Shown here piece by piece: positions 34,583-43,343 of a stretch of 64,000 nucleotides of DNA. The notes under the pieces were generated by a model that did no database searches, had not been told where the DNA came from, and worked only from the letters and a program-made list of their open reading frames with translations. Origin of the DNA: Undibacterium_A arcticum (GTDB lineage: Bacteria > Pseudomonadota > Gammaproteobacteria > Burkholderiales > Burkholderiaceae_D); the NCBI RefSeq assembly GCF_042660705.1, contig NZ_JBHSUQ010000001.1; one strand, 5' to 3'. The translations under genes and the position numbers were made by a program. The first letter of the stretch is position 1. Each line of letters opens with the position of its first letter.

Positions 34583-35336
34583 ATGACCCGCCTCACCGCC
34601 CTGCTTTCCGCGCTATGTTCCGCGTTTGCTCACTGTTGCTGCCCATGCCGACGAAGTCCAGGTCGCCGTCGCCGCCAATTTCACAGCACCCATGCAACAG
34701 ATTGCCGCCGAGTTCGAGAAGGATACCGGCCATAAAGCGGTGCTCGTCTTCGGCGCCACCGGCAAGTTCTACGCCCAGATCAGCAATGGTGCGCCGTTCG
34801 AAGTGTTCCTGGCGGCCGATGACGCCACCCCGGCGAGACTGGAAAAGGAATTACTGACCGCTCCCGGCACCCGCTTCACCTACGCCATCGGCAAGCTGGT
34901 GCTGTGGTCGGCGAAAGAAGGCTACGTCGACGGCAAGGGCGAGGTCCTGAAAAAAGGTGAATTCAAGCATCTGGCGCTGGCCAACCCGAAGACCGCGCCT
35001 TACGGTGCCGCTGCCGTCGAGGCATTGAAAAAGCTCGGCGTGATGGAGGGCATCCAGCCCAAGTTCGTCCAGGGCGAGAACATTGGCCAGACCCACCAGT
35101 TCATCGCCAGCGGGAATGCCGAGCTCGGTTTCGTCGCTCTCTCGCAGGTGTTCAAGGATGGGAAAGTCACCTCCGGCTCCGCCTGGATCGTGCCAAGCAA
35201 GCTCTACGCCCCCATCCGCCAGGATGCAGTGGTTCTCGCCAAAGGCCGCAACAAGCCGGCGGCCATCGCGTTAGTGGACTATCTCAAGACGGACAAGGCA
35301 CGCGCCATCATCAAGTCTTATGGTTACGAACTATGA
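34583..35336 (+). CDS. modA: Molybdate ABC transporter periplasmic binding protein (frameshift in signal peptide)
   Basis: Start ATG 34583 after AAGGAG. The signal peptide MTRLTALLSALCSAF is followed, after an apparent loss of two bases at about 34628-34632, by ALTVAAHA and mature DEVQVAVAANFTAPMQQIA. The body is intact: FGATGKFYAQISNGAPFEVFLAADD, LALANPKTAPYG, GENIGQTHQFIASGNAELGFVALSQV, ending IIKSYGYEL. This is a normal ModA that captures molybdate in the periplasm. Because the break falls in an otherwise conserved operon gene it is probably a base-calling error. Confidence 0.9.
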
Positions 35337-35381
35337 GGCACACCTTCAGCAAGCTTCGCCCCGTTATTTCGCGTAACTGAT

Positions 35382-36059
35382 ATGGATAATGCCGACCTTG
35401 GCGCCCTCTGGCTGACCCTCAAGCTCGCCAGCGCGGTGACGGTGCTGCTGCTCCTGATCGGCACCCCCATCGCCTGGTGGCTGGCGCGCACGCGCTCGCG
35501 TCTGAAGGGCGTCATCGGCGCGGTCGTGGCACTGCCGCTGGTGCTGCCGCCTACCGTGCTCGGCTTCTATCTGCTGGTCGCGATGGGGCCGAAGGGACCA
35601 GTCGGGCAACTGACCGAAGCGCTCGGGCTGGGCACCCTGCCGTTCACCTTTCCCGGCCTGGTCATCGCCTCGGTGTTCTATTCCTTGCCCTTCATGGTGC
35701 AACCCGTGCAGAACGCGTTCGAGGCCATCGGCGAGCGGCCGCTCGAAGTCGCCGCCACCTTGCGCGCCGGTCCCTGGGATACTTTCTGGTCGGTGGCCGT
35801 GCCGCTCGCCCGGCCGGGATTCGTGTCCGGCGCCATCCTCGGTTTCGCTCATACGGTCGGGGAATTCGGTGTGGTGCTGATGATCGGCGGCAATATCCCG
35901 GACAAGACCCGGGTCGTTTCGGTCCAGATCTACGACCACGTCGAGGCGCTCGAATACGCGCAGGCCCACTGGCTGGCCGGTGGCATGCTGGTTTTCAGCT
36001 TCTTCGTCCTGCTGATGCTGTATACCCATCAGCCGCGAGCAGGGAGGATAGGGCAATGA
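35382..36059 (+). CDS. modB: Molybdate ABC transporter permease
   Basis: 225 residues with about five membrane helices. The EAA cytoplasmic loop is EVAATLRAGPWDTFWSVAVPLARPG near residues 120-145, and GFAHTVGEFGVVLMIGGNIP is the ModB signature. It forms the homodimeric inner-membrane channel fed by ModA and powered by ModC. Its TGA overlaps the modC ATG (ATGA), indicating translational coupling. Confidence 0.96.
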   Translation: MDNADLGALWLTLKLASAVTVLLLLIGTPIAWWLARTRSRLKGVIGAVVALPLVLPPTVLGFYLLVAMGPKGPVGQLTEALGLGTLPFTFPGLVIASVFYSLPFMVQPVQNAFEAIGERPLEVAATLRAGPWDTFWSVAVPLARPGFVSGAILGFAHTVGEFGVVLMIGGNIPDKTRVVSVQIYDHVEALEYAQAHWLAGGMLVFSFFVLLMLYTHQPRAGRIGQ

Positions 36060-37147
36060 GCCAGAACATTCACGCCCGCTTCCGCGTCGACCGTGGCGAC
36101 TTCAGTCTCGAGATCGATCTGGTCCTGCCCGGCCGCGGCATCACGGCCCTCTTCGGCCCTTCCGGTTCGGGCAAAACCACCTGCCTGCGCGCGATGGCCG
36201 GATTAGAACGCGCGCCGGGCGGCCTGTTCACCATTGATGACGAAGTCTGGCAGGACGACCAGCGCGGCGTTTTTGTCCCGACGCATCGCCGGGCGCTTGG
36301 CTACGTTTTCCAGGAGGCCAGCCTGTTTCCGCATCTGTCGGTGCGACGCAACATGGAATTCGGGCAAATTCGCGGGCAAAAACGCGCAGCGGACACCGCA
36401 CAGCGTTTCGACCTCGCCGCCGTCGCCGACCTGCTGGGCATCGCCGGCCTGCTCGAACGCATGCCAGCCATCCTTTCCGGCGGCGAGCGCCAGCGCGTTG
36501 CCATCGCCCGCGCCCTGCTGACGGCGCCGCGCCTGTTGCTGATGGACGAGCCGCTGGCGGGGCTGGACCTCAAGCGCAAGCTGGAAATCCTGCCCTATCT
36601 GGAGCGTCTGCACGACGAGCTTTCCATTCCGGTGATCTATGTGAGCCATTCCCCGGACGAAGTCGCGCGCCTGGCCGACCACCTGGTCCTGCTCGATGGC
36701 GGCCGGGTGGCGGCAAGCGGGCCGCTGAGCGAAACCCTGGCCCGCGCCGACCTGCCGTCGGCTTTCACCGACGACGCTGGCGTGGTGCTGGAAACCACGC
36801 TGTCCGGGCACGAGGCCGACAATCTCTCGCAACTCGATTTCGCCGGCGGCTGCATCCATGTCGGCCGCCGCCCGGAAGCGCCGGGCAGCCGGCTGCGCTG
36901 CCGCATCCATGCCCGCGACGTCAGCCTGGCGCTGGAGCGGCCACGGGCTTCGAGCATTCTCAACATCCTGCCCGCCACGATCACCGCTATCGCAACCACC
37001 GACAGCCCGGGCCATGTGCTGGTGCAGATGCGTGTCGGCGCCACCCCCTTGCTCGCCCGCATCACCGAGCGCTCATGCCGCGAACTGGGAATTACTCCTG
37101 ACCAGCCGGTTTGGGCGCAGATCAAAGCTGTCGCTTTGCTTGCTTGA
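36056..37147 (+). CDS. modC: Molybdate ABC transporter ATP-binding protein
   Basis: 363 residues. Walker A is FGPSGSGKTT near residues 34-43, the signature LSGGERQRVAIARALL near 138-153, Walker B LLLMDEPLAGLD near 160-171, and the H-loop VIYVSHSPDEV. A C-terminal TOBE domain (SILNILPATITAI ... ARITERSCRELGI) binds molybdate for trans-inhibition. It completes modEABC. Its start overlaps the modB stop by four bases. Confidence 0.96.
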   Translation: MSQNIHARFRVDRGDFSLEIDLVLPGRGITALFGPSGSGKTTCLRAMAGLERAPGGLFTIDDEVWQDDQRGVFVPTHRRALGYVFQEASLFPHLSVRRNMEFGQIRGQKRAADTAQRFDLAAVADLLGIAGLLERMPAILSGGERQRVAIARALLTAPRLLLMDEPLAGLDLKRKLEILPYLERLHDELSIPVIYVSHSPDEVARLADHLVLLDGGRVAASGPLSETLARADLPSAFTDDAGVVLETTLSGHEADNLSQLDFAGGCIHVGRRPEAPGSRLRCRIHARDVSLALERPRASSILNILPATITAIATTDSPGHVLVQMRVGATPLLARITERSCRELGITPDQPVWAQIKAVALLA

Positions 37148-37523
37148 AAAAAAGACGATGAATCTCCAGTCCGCATCCCGTTCCGCCCATCCATGCCACT
37201 GTCACCGCTCGGAATCTGCCACCCTGACTGGCAGCGATCCCTGCCCACCGAATGGCGGGCGGCAGTCATCACGCCGCTGAGCGTCTCTACCTACCGCGAA
37301 TATGAAATGTCCCCCTCGCGCAGCCTGGGTATGAGTGCCTGAAACTAAAACACAGCACCAGCCACTTCGCCCTTCGCACAAAGCTCTTTATCAAGGCAAC
37401 CCAGCAAGCCAATGGCCGGCTTCAGGCATTGCGGGCTGCGTAACATCAGTTTCTATGTAAAAACGTAGGAAGCCGTACCCGATATACCAAAAAAAATAAC
37501 TTTACCAACCAGGGAATTACACA
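37148..37523. other. Intergenic region between modC and the porin gene
   Basis: 376 bases. A short open frame at 37158-37280 has no convincing protein character. The AT-rich end (37480-37520) precedes the porin and probably holds its promoter and leader, with AGGGAA before the start. Confidence 0.5.
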
Positions 37524-38623
37524 ATGAAAAAATCACTTGTTGCAATTGCAGTATTGAGCGCCTTTTCAGGAATTGCTTCTGCGCAATCTTCCGTCAGCAT
37601 CTATGGTATCGTCGACGCCGGTATTGTGAATGAGCGCGGTGGCGTTGCCGACTCCGTTACAAAATTGACCAGCGGCGTGGCTTCTGCTTCGCGCCTGGGT
37701 TTCCGCGGCACGGAAGATCTGGGCGGAGGTTTGTCTGCAAACTTCGTGCTGGAATCCGGCGTTAAAATCGATACCGGTGAATCGGATGTGGCCGGCTCAA
37801 TTTCAATCGCCAGGCCTTCGTCGGATTAAAAAACGGCTTCGGTGCGGTGACGCTGGGTCGTCAATACACACCGCTTTACCTCACCGTCAGCACGGTTGCT
37901 GATCCGTTCGGTGCCGGCTATGCAGGCAGCGCCAAAAACTTGTTCCCTACTGCAGGCAACAACACGCGTACCAGCAACACCATCCTGTACACATCGCCAA
38001 ATGTGAGCGGTTTTTCTGGCGAACTCGCCTATGGCCTGGGTGAGCAAGCCGGCAGCAACTCCGCTGGCCGTCAGTTTGGGGCCGCATTCGCTTACGCAAA
38101 TGGCCCGTTGAATGTCCGCCTCGCCTACAACAACCGAAATAGCGATATCACCGCCGCTGCCGGTGTTGCTGCCGTTCCGGCCGTCGCTGCGTCGAGCAAG
38201 GACATCGGCAGGAATACGCTGTTGGCCGCGAACTACAACTTCGGCGTGGCAAAGGCATTCCTGGCATACGGTATCGATAAGGGCACAAACAGCGCCGCTT
38301 TACCGAACACGACGAATCCCTTCGGCGGTGTTAAACCGACTGCGTCTACCGACAGCAGGGATTTCCTGGTCGGTGTCGCAGTGCCGTTTGGCGCCAGCAC
38401 GATCCTCGCTTCGTATATTCGCAAGGACGACAAAACCAGCTTGAATCAGGATGCTGACCAATGGGCACTCGGCTATACCTATGCCCTGTCCACTCGTACC
38501 AGCCTCTATAGTTCTTATGCGCGGATCAAGAACAAGAATGGCGCCGGTTACACCGTCGGCAACAATGCTGAAGTCGGTACTGGCGACAAGGCATTCAACC
38601 TTGGCGTGCGCCACAGCTTCTAA
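37524..38623 (+). CDS. Gram-negative general porin (frameshift near 37798)
   Basis: About 366 residues if joined. Signal peptide MKKSLVAIAVLSAFSGIASA, then QSSVSIYGIVDAGIV, the standard first strand of betaproteobacterial trimeric porins (Omp32/OmpC-like), and SRLGFRGTEDLGGGLSANFVLESG. One base is missing at about 37796-37800; the continuation FNRQAFVGLKNGFGAVTLGRQY is perfectly conserved in type. It ends in the expected C-terminal strand FNLGVRHSF with terminal Phe. Forms diffusion channels in the outer membrane. It follows modC on the same strand inside the region bracketed by the echA repeats. Confidence 0.9.
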
Positions 38624-39112
38624 TAAATTAGTTAGCCGGCAACAAGAGACTCAAGGGGCAAAAGACGCCAACGTCCACTATGCTGATTCGTGAACTTTCT
38701 GTTGCCGGCATTCACAAATTCGCACCATTTAACATAAGCCCCTTGCACGAAAAATGACTGCTCCACAACAGAAAGTCAGCACTAACAAAACGCTGGCTTT
38801 TTGTTTTTGCGTCGGAAAATCACCGTTTATTGAACATATAGGCCTCACGCCGCATGTTCGCTGTCCATAGCGACGAAATGTAGCTCATGACAAGAATCAA
38901 GACGATTCACCTCGCACGAAGCGAGGTGAACAACAGCGCTACTTGAGCGTCGAATAACAGGGAACCGACGGATAACTTAGCATCGACTTTTCATCGGGTA
39001 ACGCTATAAGAGTTGATCGTAGCCGTTCCGGCGAACGCACGATTCTAATGCGCCGTTTTGATTCCTTGGGAAGTGAACCCGAACCTGGTCCGATTCACAC
39101 CATTTACCCGCT
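38624..39112. other. Intergenic region with multiple inverted repeats
   Basis: 489 bases. Contains interleaved inverted repeats at 38635-38775 (listed as a finding), a terminator at 38774-38802, and a perfect 10-bp stem hairpin TTCACCTCGC-loop-GCGAGGTGAA (38906-38930). 39040-39112 is part of the direct repeat also found at 32821. No gene. Confidence 0.6.
38774..38805 (+). terminator. Rho-independent terminator downstream of the porin
   Basis: GTCAGC (38775-38780) pairs with GCTGGC (38792-38797, one G-T pair), followed by TTTTTGTTTTT. It lies 150 bases after the porin stop, leaving an unusually long structured 3' untranslated region. Confidence 0.7.
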
Positions 39113-39209
39113 TCACACTTTCCAGCGCGGCGTCCGCTTCTCGATAAACGCCTGCACCCCCTCCAGCGCCGCTTCGTCCATCATGTTGCAGGCCATGGTC
39201 TGTCCGGCC
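39040..39209. repeat. Direct repeat, right copy (contains the true echA 3' end)
   Basis: Parent of the decayed copy at 32821-32988, same orientation, about 6.2 kb apart. Confidence 0.85.
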
Positions 39210-39910
39210 AGTTGATACGCCGCCTCTATCCCCATCTCGGACTGCTGGTAAAACAGGTGCTTGCCCATCGCCACCGCGACAGCCGGCTTGGCGGCGATGC
39301 TGGCACACAGCTTGCCGACTTCGGCATCGAGCTGATCGATCGGCACCACGCGATTGACCAGTCCGCGCGCCAGCGCGGTGCGGGCATCGATGAAGTCGCC
39401 GGTCAGCAGCATCTCCAGCGCTTGCTTGCGCGTCACATTGCGCGACAGCGGCACTGCGGGCGTGGCGCAGAACAGACCGACGTTGATGCCCGATACCGCG
39501 AAGCTGGCGCTATCGGCCGCGACGGCCAGATCGCACATCGCGACCAGCTGGCAACCGGCGGCCGTCGCCATGCCCTGCACCCGTGCGATGACCGGCTGCG
39601 GCAATTTCTGGATGGTCAGCATCAGCTTGCTGCATTGCTTGAACAGGGTCTGGTAATAGTCGATGCCGGGTTGGGCCCGCATTTGCTTGAGGTCGTGGCC
39701 GGCGCAGAAAGCCTTGCCGGCCGCCGCCAGCACCACCACGCGCGCCGATGGGTCCTGCGCCAGCGTGTCCAGTTCCGCCTGCAGGGCGGCGATCATTTCC
39801 TCTGACAGCGCATTGAATTTATCGGCGCGATTGAGGGTCAGCGTGACGATGCCGCCGCTGTGCGACTTGACGACGATGGCATCGGCGTTGCGCGATTCCG
39901 GGTTGCTCAT
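39113..39910 (-). CDS. Enoyl-CoA hydratase/isomerase family protein
   Basis: 265 residues of crotonase fold. VVKSHSGGIVTLTLNRADKFNALSEEMIAAL is the N-terminal signature; the first oxyanion-hole segment is KAFCAGHDLKQM near residues 65-76 and the second is QGMATAAGCQLVAMCDLAVAAD near 111-132. Hydrates trans-2-enoyl-CoA in beta-oxidation or related pathways. One of the two catalytic glutamates of true hydratases appears replaced (VGLFCATPAVPLSR), so it may be a non-canonical member (ECHDC3-like). It is followed downstream by the repeat region, and a decayed copy of its 3' end is at 32821. Confidence 0.92.
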   Translation of the reverse strand: MSNPESRNADAIVVKSHSGGIVTLTLNRADKFNALSEEMIAALQAELDTLAQDPSARVVVLAAAGKAFCAGHDLKQMRAQPGIDYYQTLFKQCSKLMLTIQKLPQPVIARVQGMATAAGCQLVAMCDLAVAADSASFAVSGINVGLFCATPAVPLSRNVTRKQALEMLLTGDFIDARTALARGLVNRVVPIDQLDAEVGKLCASIAAKPAVAVAMGKHLFYQQSEMGIEAAYQLAGQTMACNMMDEAALEGVQAFIEKRTPRWKV

Positions 39911-39967
39911 GGGTTCTCTCCGCTTGAATTGATTGCCTTGGTCCCTGCCATGCGGCCGTACGAAGAT

Positions 39968-40915
39968 TCAGCTACCGCGCTTGCCGATGGCGGCCGCGGC
40001 CGCCTTCTCTGCTGCGAGCGCTGCCGTGCGCTGGGCCTTGTCCTGTTGCTGTTGCTGATGTGCCGCCAGCGCGACCTGGCGGGTTTCCGGCGTCTCTAGG
40101 CTGATCCGTCCGAGCGCGCCGCTGCGATAATCGAGCAGCAGCGTGTGGGCCGCCTTTTCAAAATCACTATCGCCGCCCTTGAGCCGGAAGCCGCGTCGCT
40201 CGGCGATGCCTTCGATCACGCCGACGCCATCGATGTGCTCCATGTTCAATTTGTAGCGCGCCGCCACCAGTTGCGGGTAGCGCGCCAGCAACAGCTCGGC
40301 CAGGAACGTGGCGACCTCTTCCTCGATCACCGCATTGGTGCCGACCGCGTGGCTGGCCGCCAGCATCAGGCCATCACCGATCAGCTCGATCTTCGGCCAC
40401 AGCATGCCGGGGGTGTCGGTCAGTGTCATGTTTTTGCCCAAATACAGGCGCTGCTGCGACTTGGTGACGGCCGGTTCATCGCCGACCTTGGCGACGCGCT
40501 TCTTGAGCAGCGCATTCATCAGCGTCGACTTGCCGACGTTGGGGATGCCCATGATCATCATGCGCAGCGGCTTGGTCGGTACGCCGCGATGCGGGGCCAG
40601 GCTCAGGCACAGGGCCGGGATCTTCGCCACATCGGCCGGATTCTTGCACGACAGCGCGACCGCGCGCACGTTCGGCTGGCTGTTGTAATAGGCGATCCAG
40701 GCCTGGGTCGCAGCCGGATCGGCCAGATCGCTCTTGTTCAGCAATTTCAGGCAGGGGCGCTGCCGGTGCAAGCGCAGTTGCTCGACCATCGGATTGCAGC
40801 TGGCCTGCGGCAGGCGCGCATCCAGCACTTCGATCACCAGATCGGTGACCTCCATGGTTTCCGCCGCTTTCTTGCGGGCGGCGTTCATGTGGCCGGGGAA
40901 CCATTGTATCGACAT
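39968..40915 (-). CDS. ylqF: Ribosome biogenesis GTPase YlqF/RbgA
   Basis: 315 residues from ATG at the complement of 40913-40915 (start SIQWFPGHMNAARKKAAETM), preceded by AAGAAGG; a longer frame to 40984 is less likely. It is a circularly permuted GTPase: G4 LLNKSDLAD and G5 come before G1 GIPNVGKSTLMN and G3 DTPGMLWP. It assists large-subunit maturation in Gram-positives; betaproteobacterial members are assumed similar. An Ala/Gln/Lys-rich tail ends the protein. It lies 57 bases upstream of the enoyl-CoA hydratase on the same strand. Confidence 0.93.
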   Translation of the reverse strand: MSIQWFPGHMNAARKKAAETMEVTDLVIEVLDARLPQASCNPMVEQLRLHRQRPCLKLLNKSDLADPAATQAWIAYYNSQPNVRAVALSCKNPADVAKIPALCLSLAPHRGVPTKPLRMMIMGIPNVGKSTLMNALLKKRVAKVGDEPAVTKSQQRLYLGKNMTLTDTPGMLWPKIELIGDGLMLAASHAVGTNAVIEEEVATFLAELLLARYPQLVAARYKLNMEHIDGVGVIEGIAERRGFRLKGGDSDFEKAAHTLLLDYRSGALGRISLETPETRQVALAAHQQQQQDKAQRTAALAAEKAAAAAIGKRGS

Positions 40916-41168
40916 GCTGCCTTCTTGGAGATGGTTGCGCAATGCGGCGGAGATGCCGACTGATGCACTATATTGATTAAGCACGCTATTTTACGGACTT
41001 GGACGGCGCCTGTCAGGCTCGATTGACGGCATGTCGCTTGGCGCGACGGCAACGGCGCGGCCCCGGGGAAATCAGGGATGAATCTAATTACGACGGAGTA
41101 TGTTAATTATGTGATTTAGTTACGTGCGGATTGAACATGAATGCGATGGAGTATATTTTTGTAGTAGA

Positions 41169-42121
41169 CGCTCAATCCAGTTCCGCCAGCACCTTCACAT
41201 GTGCGACCACGCTGCGCCCCAGCGCCGACAGGTTGTAGCCCCCTTCCAGGCAGCTGACGATGCGCCCTTGCGCATACTGCTTCGCGACTGCCATCACCTG
41301 TTGCGTGATCCACGCATAATCGGCTTCGACCAAGCCCATCTGCCCGAGATCATCCTCGCGATGGGCATCGAACCCGGCCGAGATGAAGATCATTTCCGGC
41401 CGGTGCGCGTGCAGCGCCGGCAGCCACTTTCGGTCACCAGCTGACGCACCACGTCGCCCTTGGAATACGCAGCCACCGGGAGATTGACGCAGTTGGCACT
41501 CGGATGGTCGGTGCCGGTAAACGGATAAAACGGGTGCTGAAAGAAACTGACCATCAGCACCCGGGGTTCGGCGGCAAATGTCTCTTCGGTGCCATTACCA
41601 TGATGCACGTCAAAATCGACGATGGCGACGCGCTGCAGGCCATGCACCTCGAGCGCATGACGCGCCGCGATCGCGACATTGTTGAACAAGCAAAAACCCA
41701 TCGGCATGCTCGGCCGTGCATGATGACCGGGTGGCCGGATCGCGCAGAATGCATTGTCGATGTCGCCGGCGATCACCGCATCGGTCGCCGCCACCGCCGC
41801 GCCGGCCGCGCGCAGCGCCGCCTGATAGCTGTATGGGTTGAGCGCGGTGTCGGGATCGAGCCAGTAATAGCTGTCATGCGAACCGGGCGGGCTCTGGGCG
41901 GGCGGCAAATGGTCGCGCACCAGCGCGATTGCATCGGCATTGTGTACGCGGCCGATGTCGGTCAGCTGCGCCAGCGGCGCCTGTCGATGGTCCAGAAATC
42001 CGTCGATGCGGCTCAGGATCAACTGGTCTTCGATGGCCTGCAGGCGCGCCGGCGATTCGGGGTGCAGTTCGCCCATTTCATGGCGCTTGCAATCGGGATG
42101 GGTGTAGATGGCGGTCGTCAT
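41169..42121 (-). pseudogene. Histone deacetylase-like amidohydrolase, frameshifted as sequenced
   Basis: Class II HDAC-like zinc amidohydrolase (acetylpolyamine or acetoin-utilisation type), about 317 residues. Metal and catalytic motifs are intact: CAIRPPGHHARPSMPMGFCLFNN, VAIVDFDVHHGNGTEE, SFFQHPFYPFTG, and after the break ISAGFDAHREDD and LEGGYNL. The frame changes at about 41427-41431 (GAAAGTGGCTG on the minus strand, one A missing). All active-site residues survive in both halves, so a sequencing indel is likely. Confidence 0.87.
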
Positions 42122-42165
42122 GGTAATTGGTACGCGGCGGCGGCGCGTTCTCGCATAGAATTGTC

Positions 42166-42328
42166 AGGAGCCTGTCGGACTTGCGGAATCGAAGCGAAAA
42201 ATTAGTTGAACGAGGACAGATTTCGCCGGATTTGCAGTGTCAATAGCGAGCTATTGACCAAAAAGCCGGTGACACTGTACCGCTCAGGGACTTTAACAGC
42301 CGATCTTCCATAAGTCCGACAGACTCCT
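42166..42328. mobile_element. MITE-like element, 163 bp
   Basis: Ends AGGAGCCTGTCGGACTT (42166-42182) and AAGTCCGACAGACTCCT (42312-42328) are inverted repeats with one mismatch over 17 bp. The interior has a perfect palindrome GTCAATAGC-GA-GCTATTGAC (42239-42258) nested inside CAGTGTC/GACACTG (42235-42241, 42271-42277). There is no coding capacity. Its size and structure fit a non-autonomous element mobilised by a full-length transposon elsewhere. A solitary related end occurs at 22791. Confidence 0.78.
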
Positions 42329-42398
42329 AGTGTAACGAAGAATGCGGGCGACCGGCTCAACCAACCACAACACCATCAATTACACCTGAAAAAAATCC

Positions 42399-43319
42399 AT
42401 GTTCGCCAAAATTCACGCAGTCGCCCAGCAAGTCGGCCAGATCGTCGTCGGCAAGGAAACGCAGATTCGCCAGTCGCTGGTCTGCCTGCTGGCCGGTGGC
42501 CATCTGCTGATCGAAGACGTGCCGGGTGTCGGCAAGACCACGCTGGCCCACGCACTGGCGATATCGCTCGGCCTGCAGTTCAACCGGCTGCAATTTACCA
42601 GTGACCTGTTGCCGGCCGATGTGGTGGGGATTTCAATTTTCGACCGCGAAAAAAACGGCTTCGTGTTTCACCCCGGTCCGGTATTTACCCAGGTATTGCT
42701 GGCCGACGAAATCAACCGCGCCACGCCCAAGGCGCAATCGGCGCTGCTGGAGGCGATGGAAGAACGGCAAGTGACGGCCGATGGCGTCACGCGCGACTTG
42801 CCGGTGCCTTTTTTCGTGATCGCGACGCAGAACCCGACGCACCAGGTCGGCACCTTTCCGCTGCCCGAGTCGCAGCTGGACCGCTTCCTGATGTGTCTGT
42901 CGCTCGGCTATCCGGATGCCGCCGCAGAACGCGCCTTGCTGATGGGCGACGACCGCCGCAGCATGCTCAAGTCATTGCCGCTGGCGATGCAGCCGGCCGA
43001 ATTGCTGGCGGCGCGCCACGCGCTCAGGCAGATTCACGCGGCGCCGGCGCTGATCGATTACCTGCAGGCGCTGGCGCAGGCCTCGCGCCAGAACGGCATG
43101 TTTGCCGAGGGCATGAGCCCGCGCGCCGCGATCGCGCTGTTGCAGGCGGCGCGCGCCTGGGCGGCGCTGGAAGGACGCAATCATGTGATCCCCGAGGACG
43201 TGCAAGCGGTGCTGGTGCCGGTCTGTGCGCACCGTCTGCGCCCCGTCAAGGCGGCCGGCGGCACCGTGCTGGCCAGCCGCGACCTGCTGCTGCAATTGAT
43301 GAAATCGGTCGGCGTGTAA
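42399..43319 (+). CDS. MoxR-family AAA+ ATPase
   Basis: 306 residues. Walker A is DVPGVGKTTLAH near residues 42-53, Walker B VLLADEINRATPKAQSALLEAMEE near 104-127, sensor 1 VIATQNP, and the arginine-finger region LPESQLDRFLM. MoxR ATPases act as chaperones that activate or insert partner proteins, usually VWA or DUF58 proteins encoded next door. It heads the operon moxR-DUF58-tgpA-mltB; the DUF58 gene starts 24 bases downstream. Confidence 0.94.
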   Translation: MFAKIHAVAQQVGQIVVGKETQIRQSLVCLLAGGHLLIEDVPGVGKTTLAHALAISLGLQFNRLQFTSDLLPADVVGISIFDREKNGFVFHPGPVFTQVLLADEINRATPKAQSALLEAMEERQVTADGVTRDLPVPFFVIATQNPTHQVGTFPLPESQLDRFLMCLSLGYPDAAAERALLMGDDRRSMLKSLPLAMQPAELLAARHALRQIHAAPALIDYLQALAQASRQNGMFAEGMSPRAAIALLQAARAWAALEGRNHVIPEDVQAVLVPVCAHRLRPVKAAGGTVLASRDLLLQLMKSVGV

Positions 43320-43343
43320 GCGCGCGGCCCGATACCAGCCATC

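Noticed and set aside
37158..37280. Short ORF after modC
   Set aside because: His/Ser/Cys-rich with no motif or ribosome site; likely non-coding.
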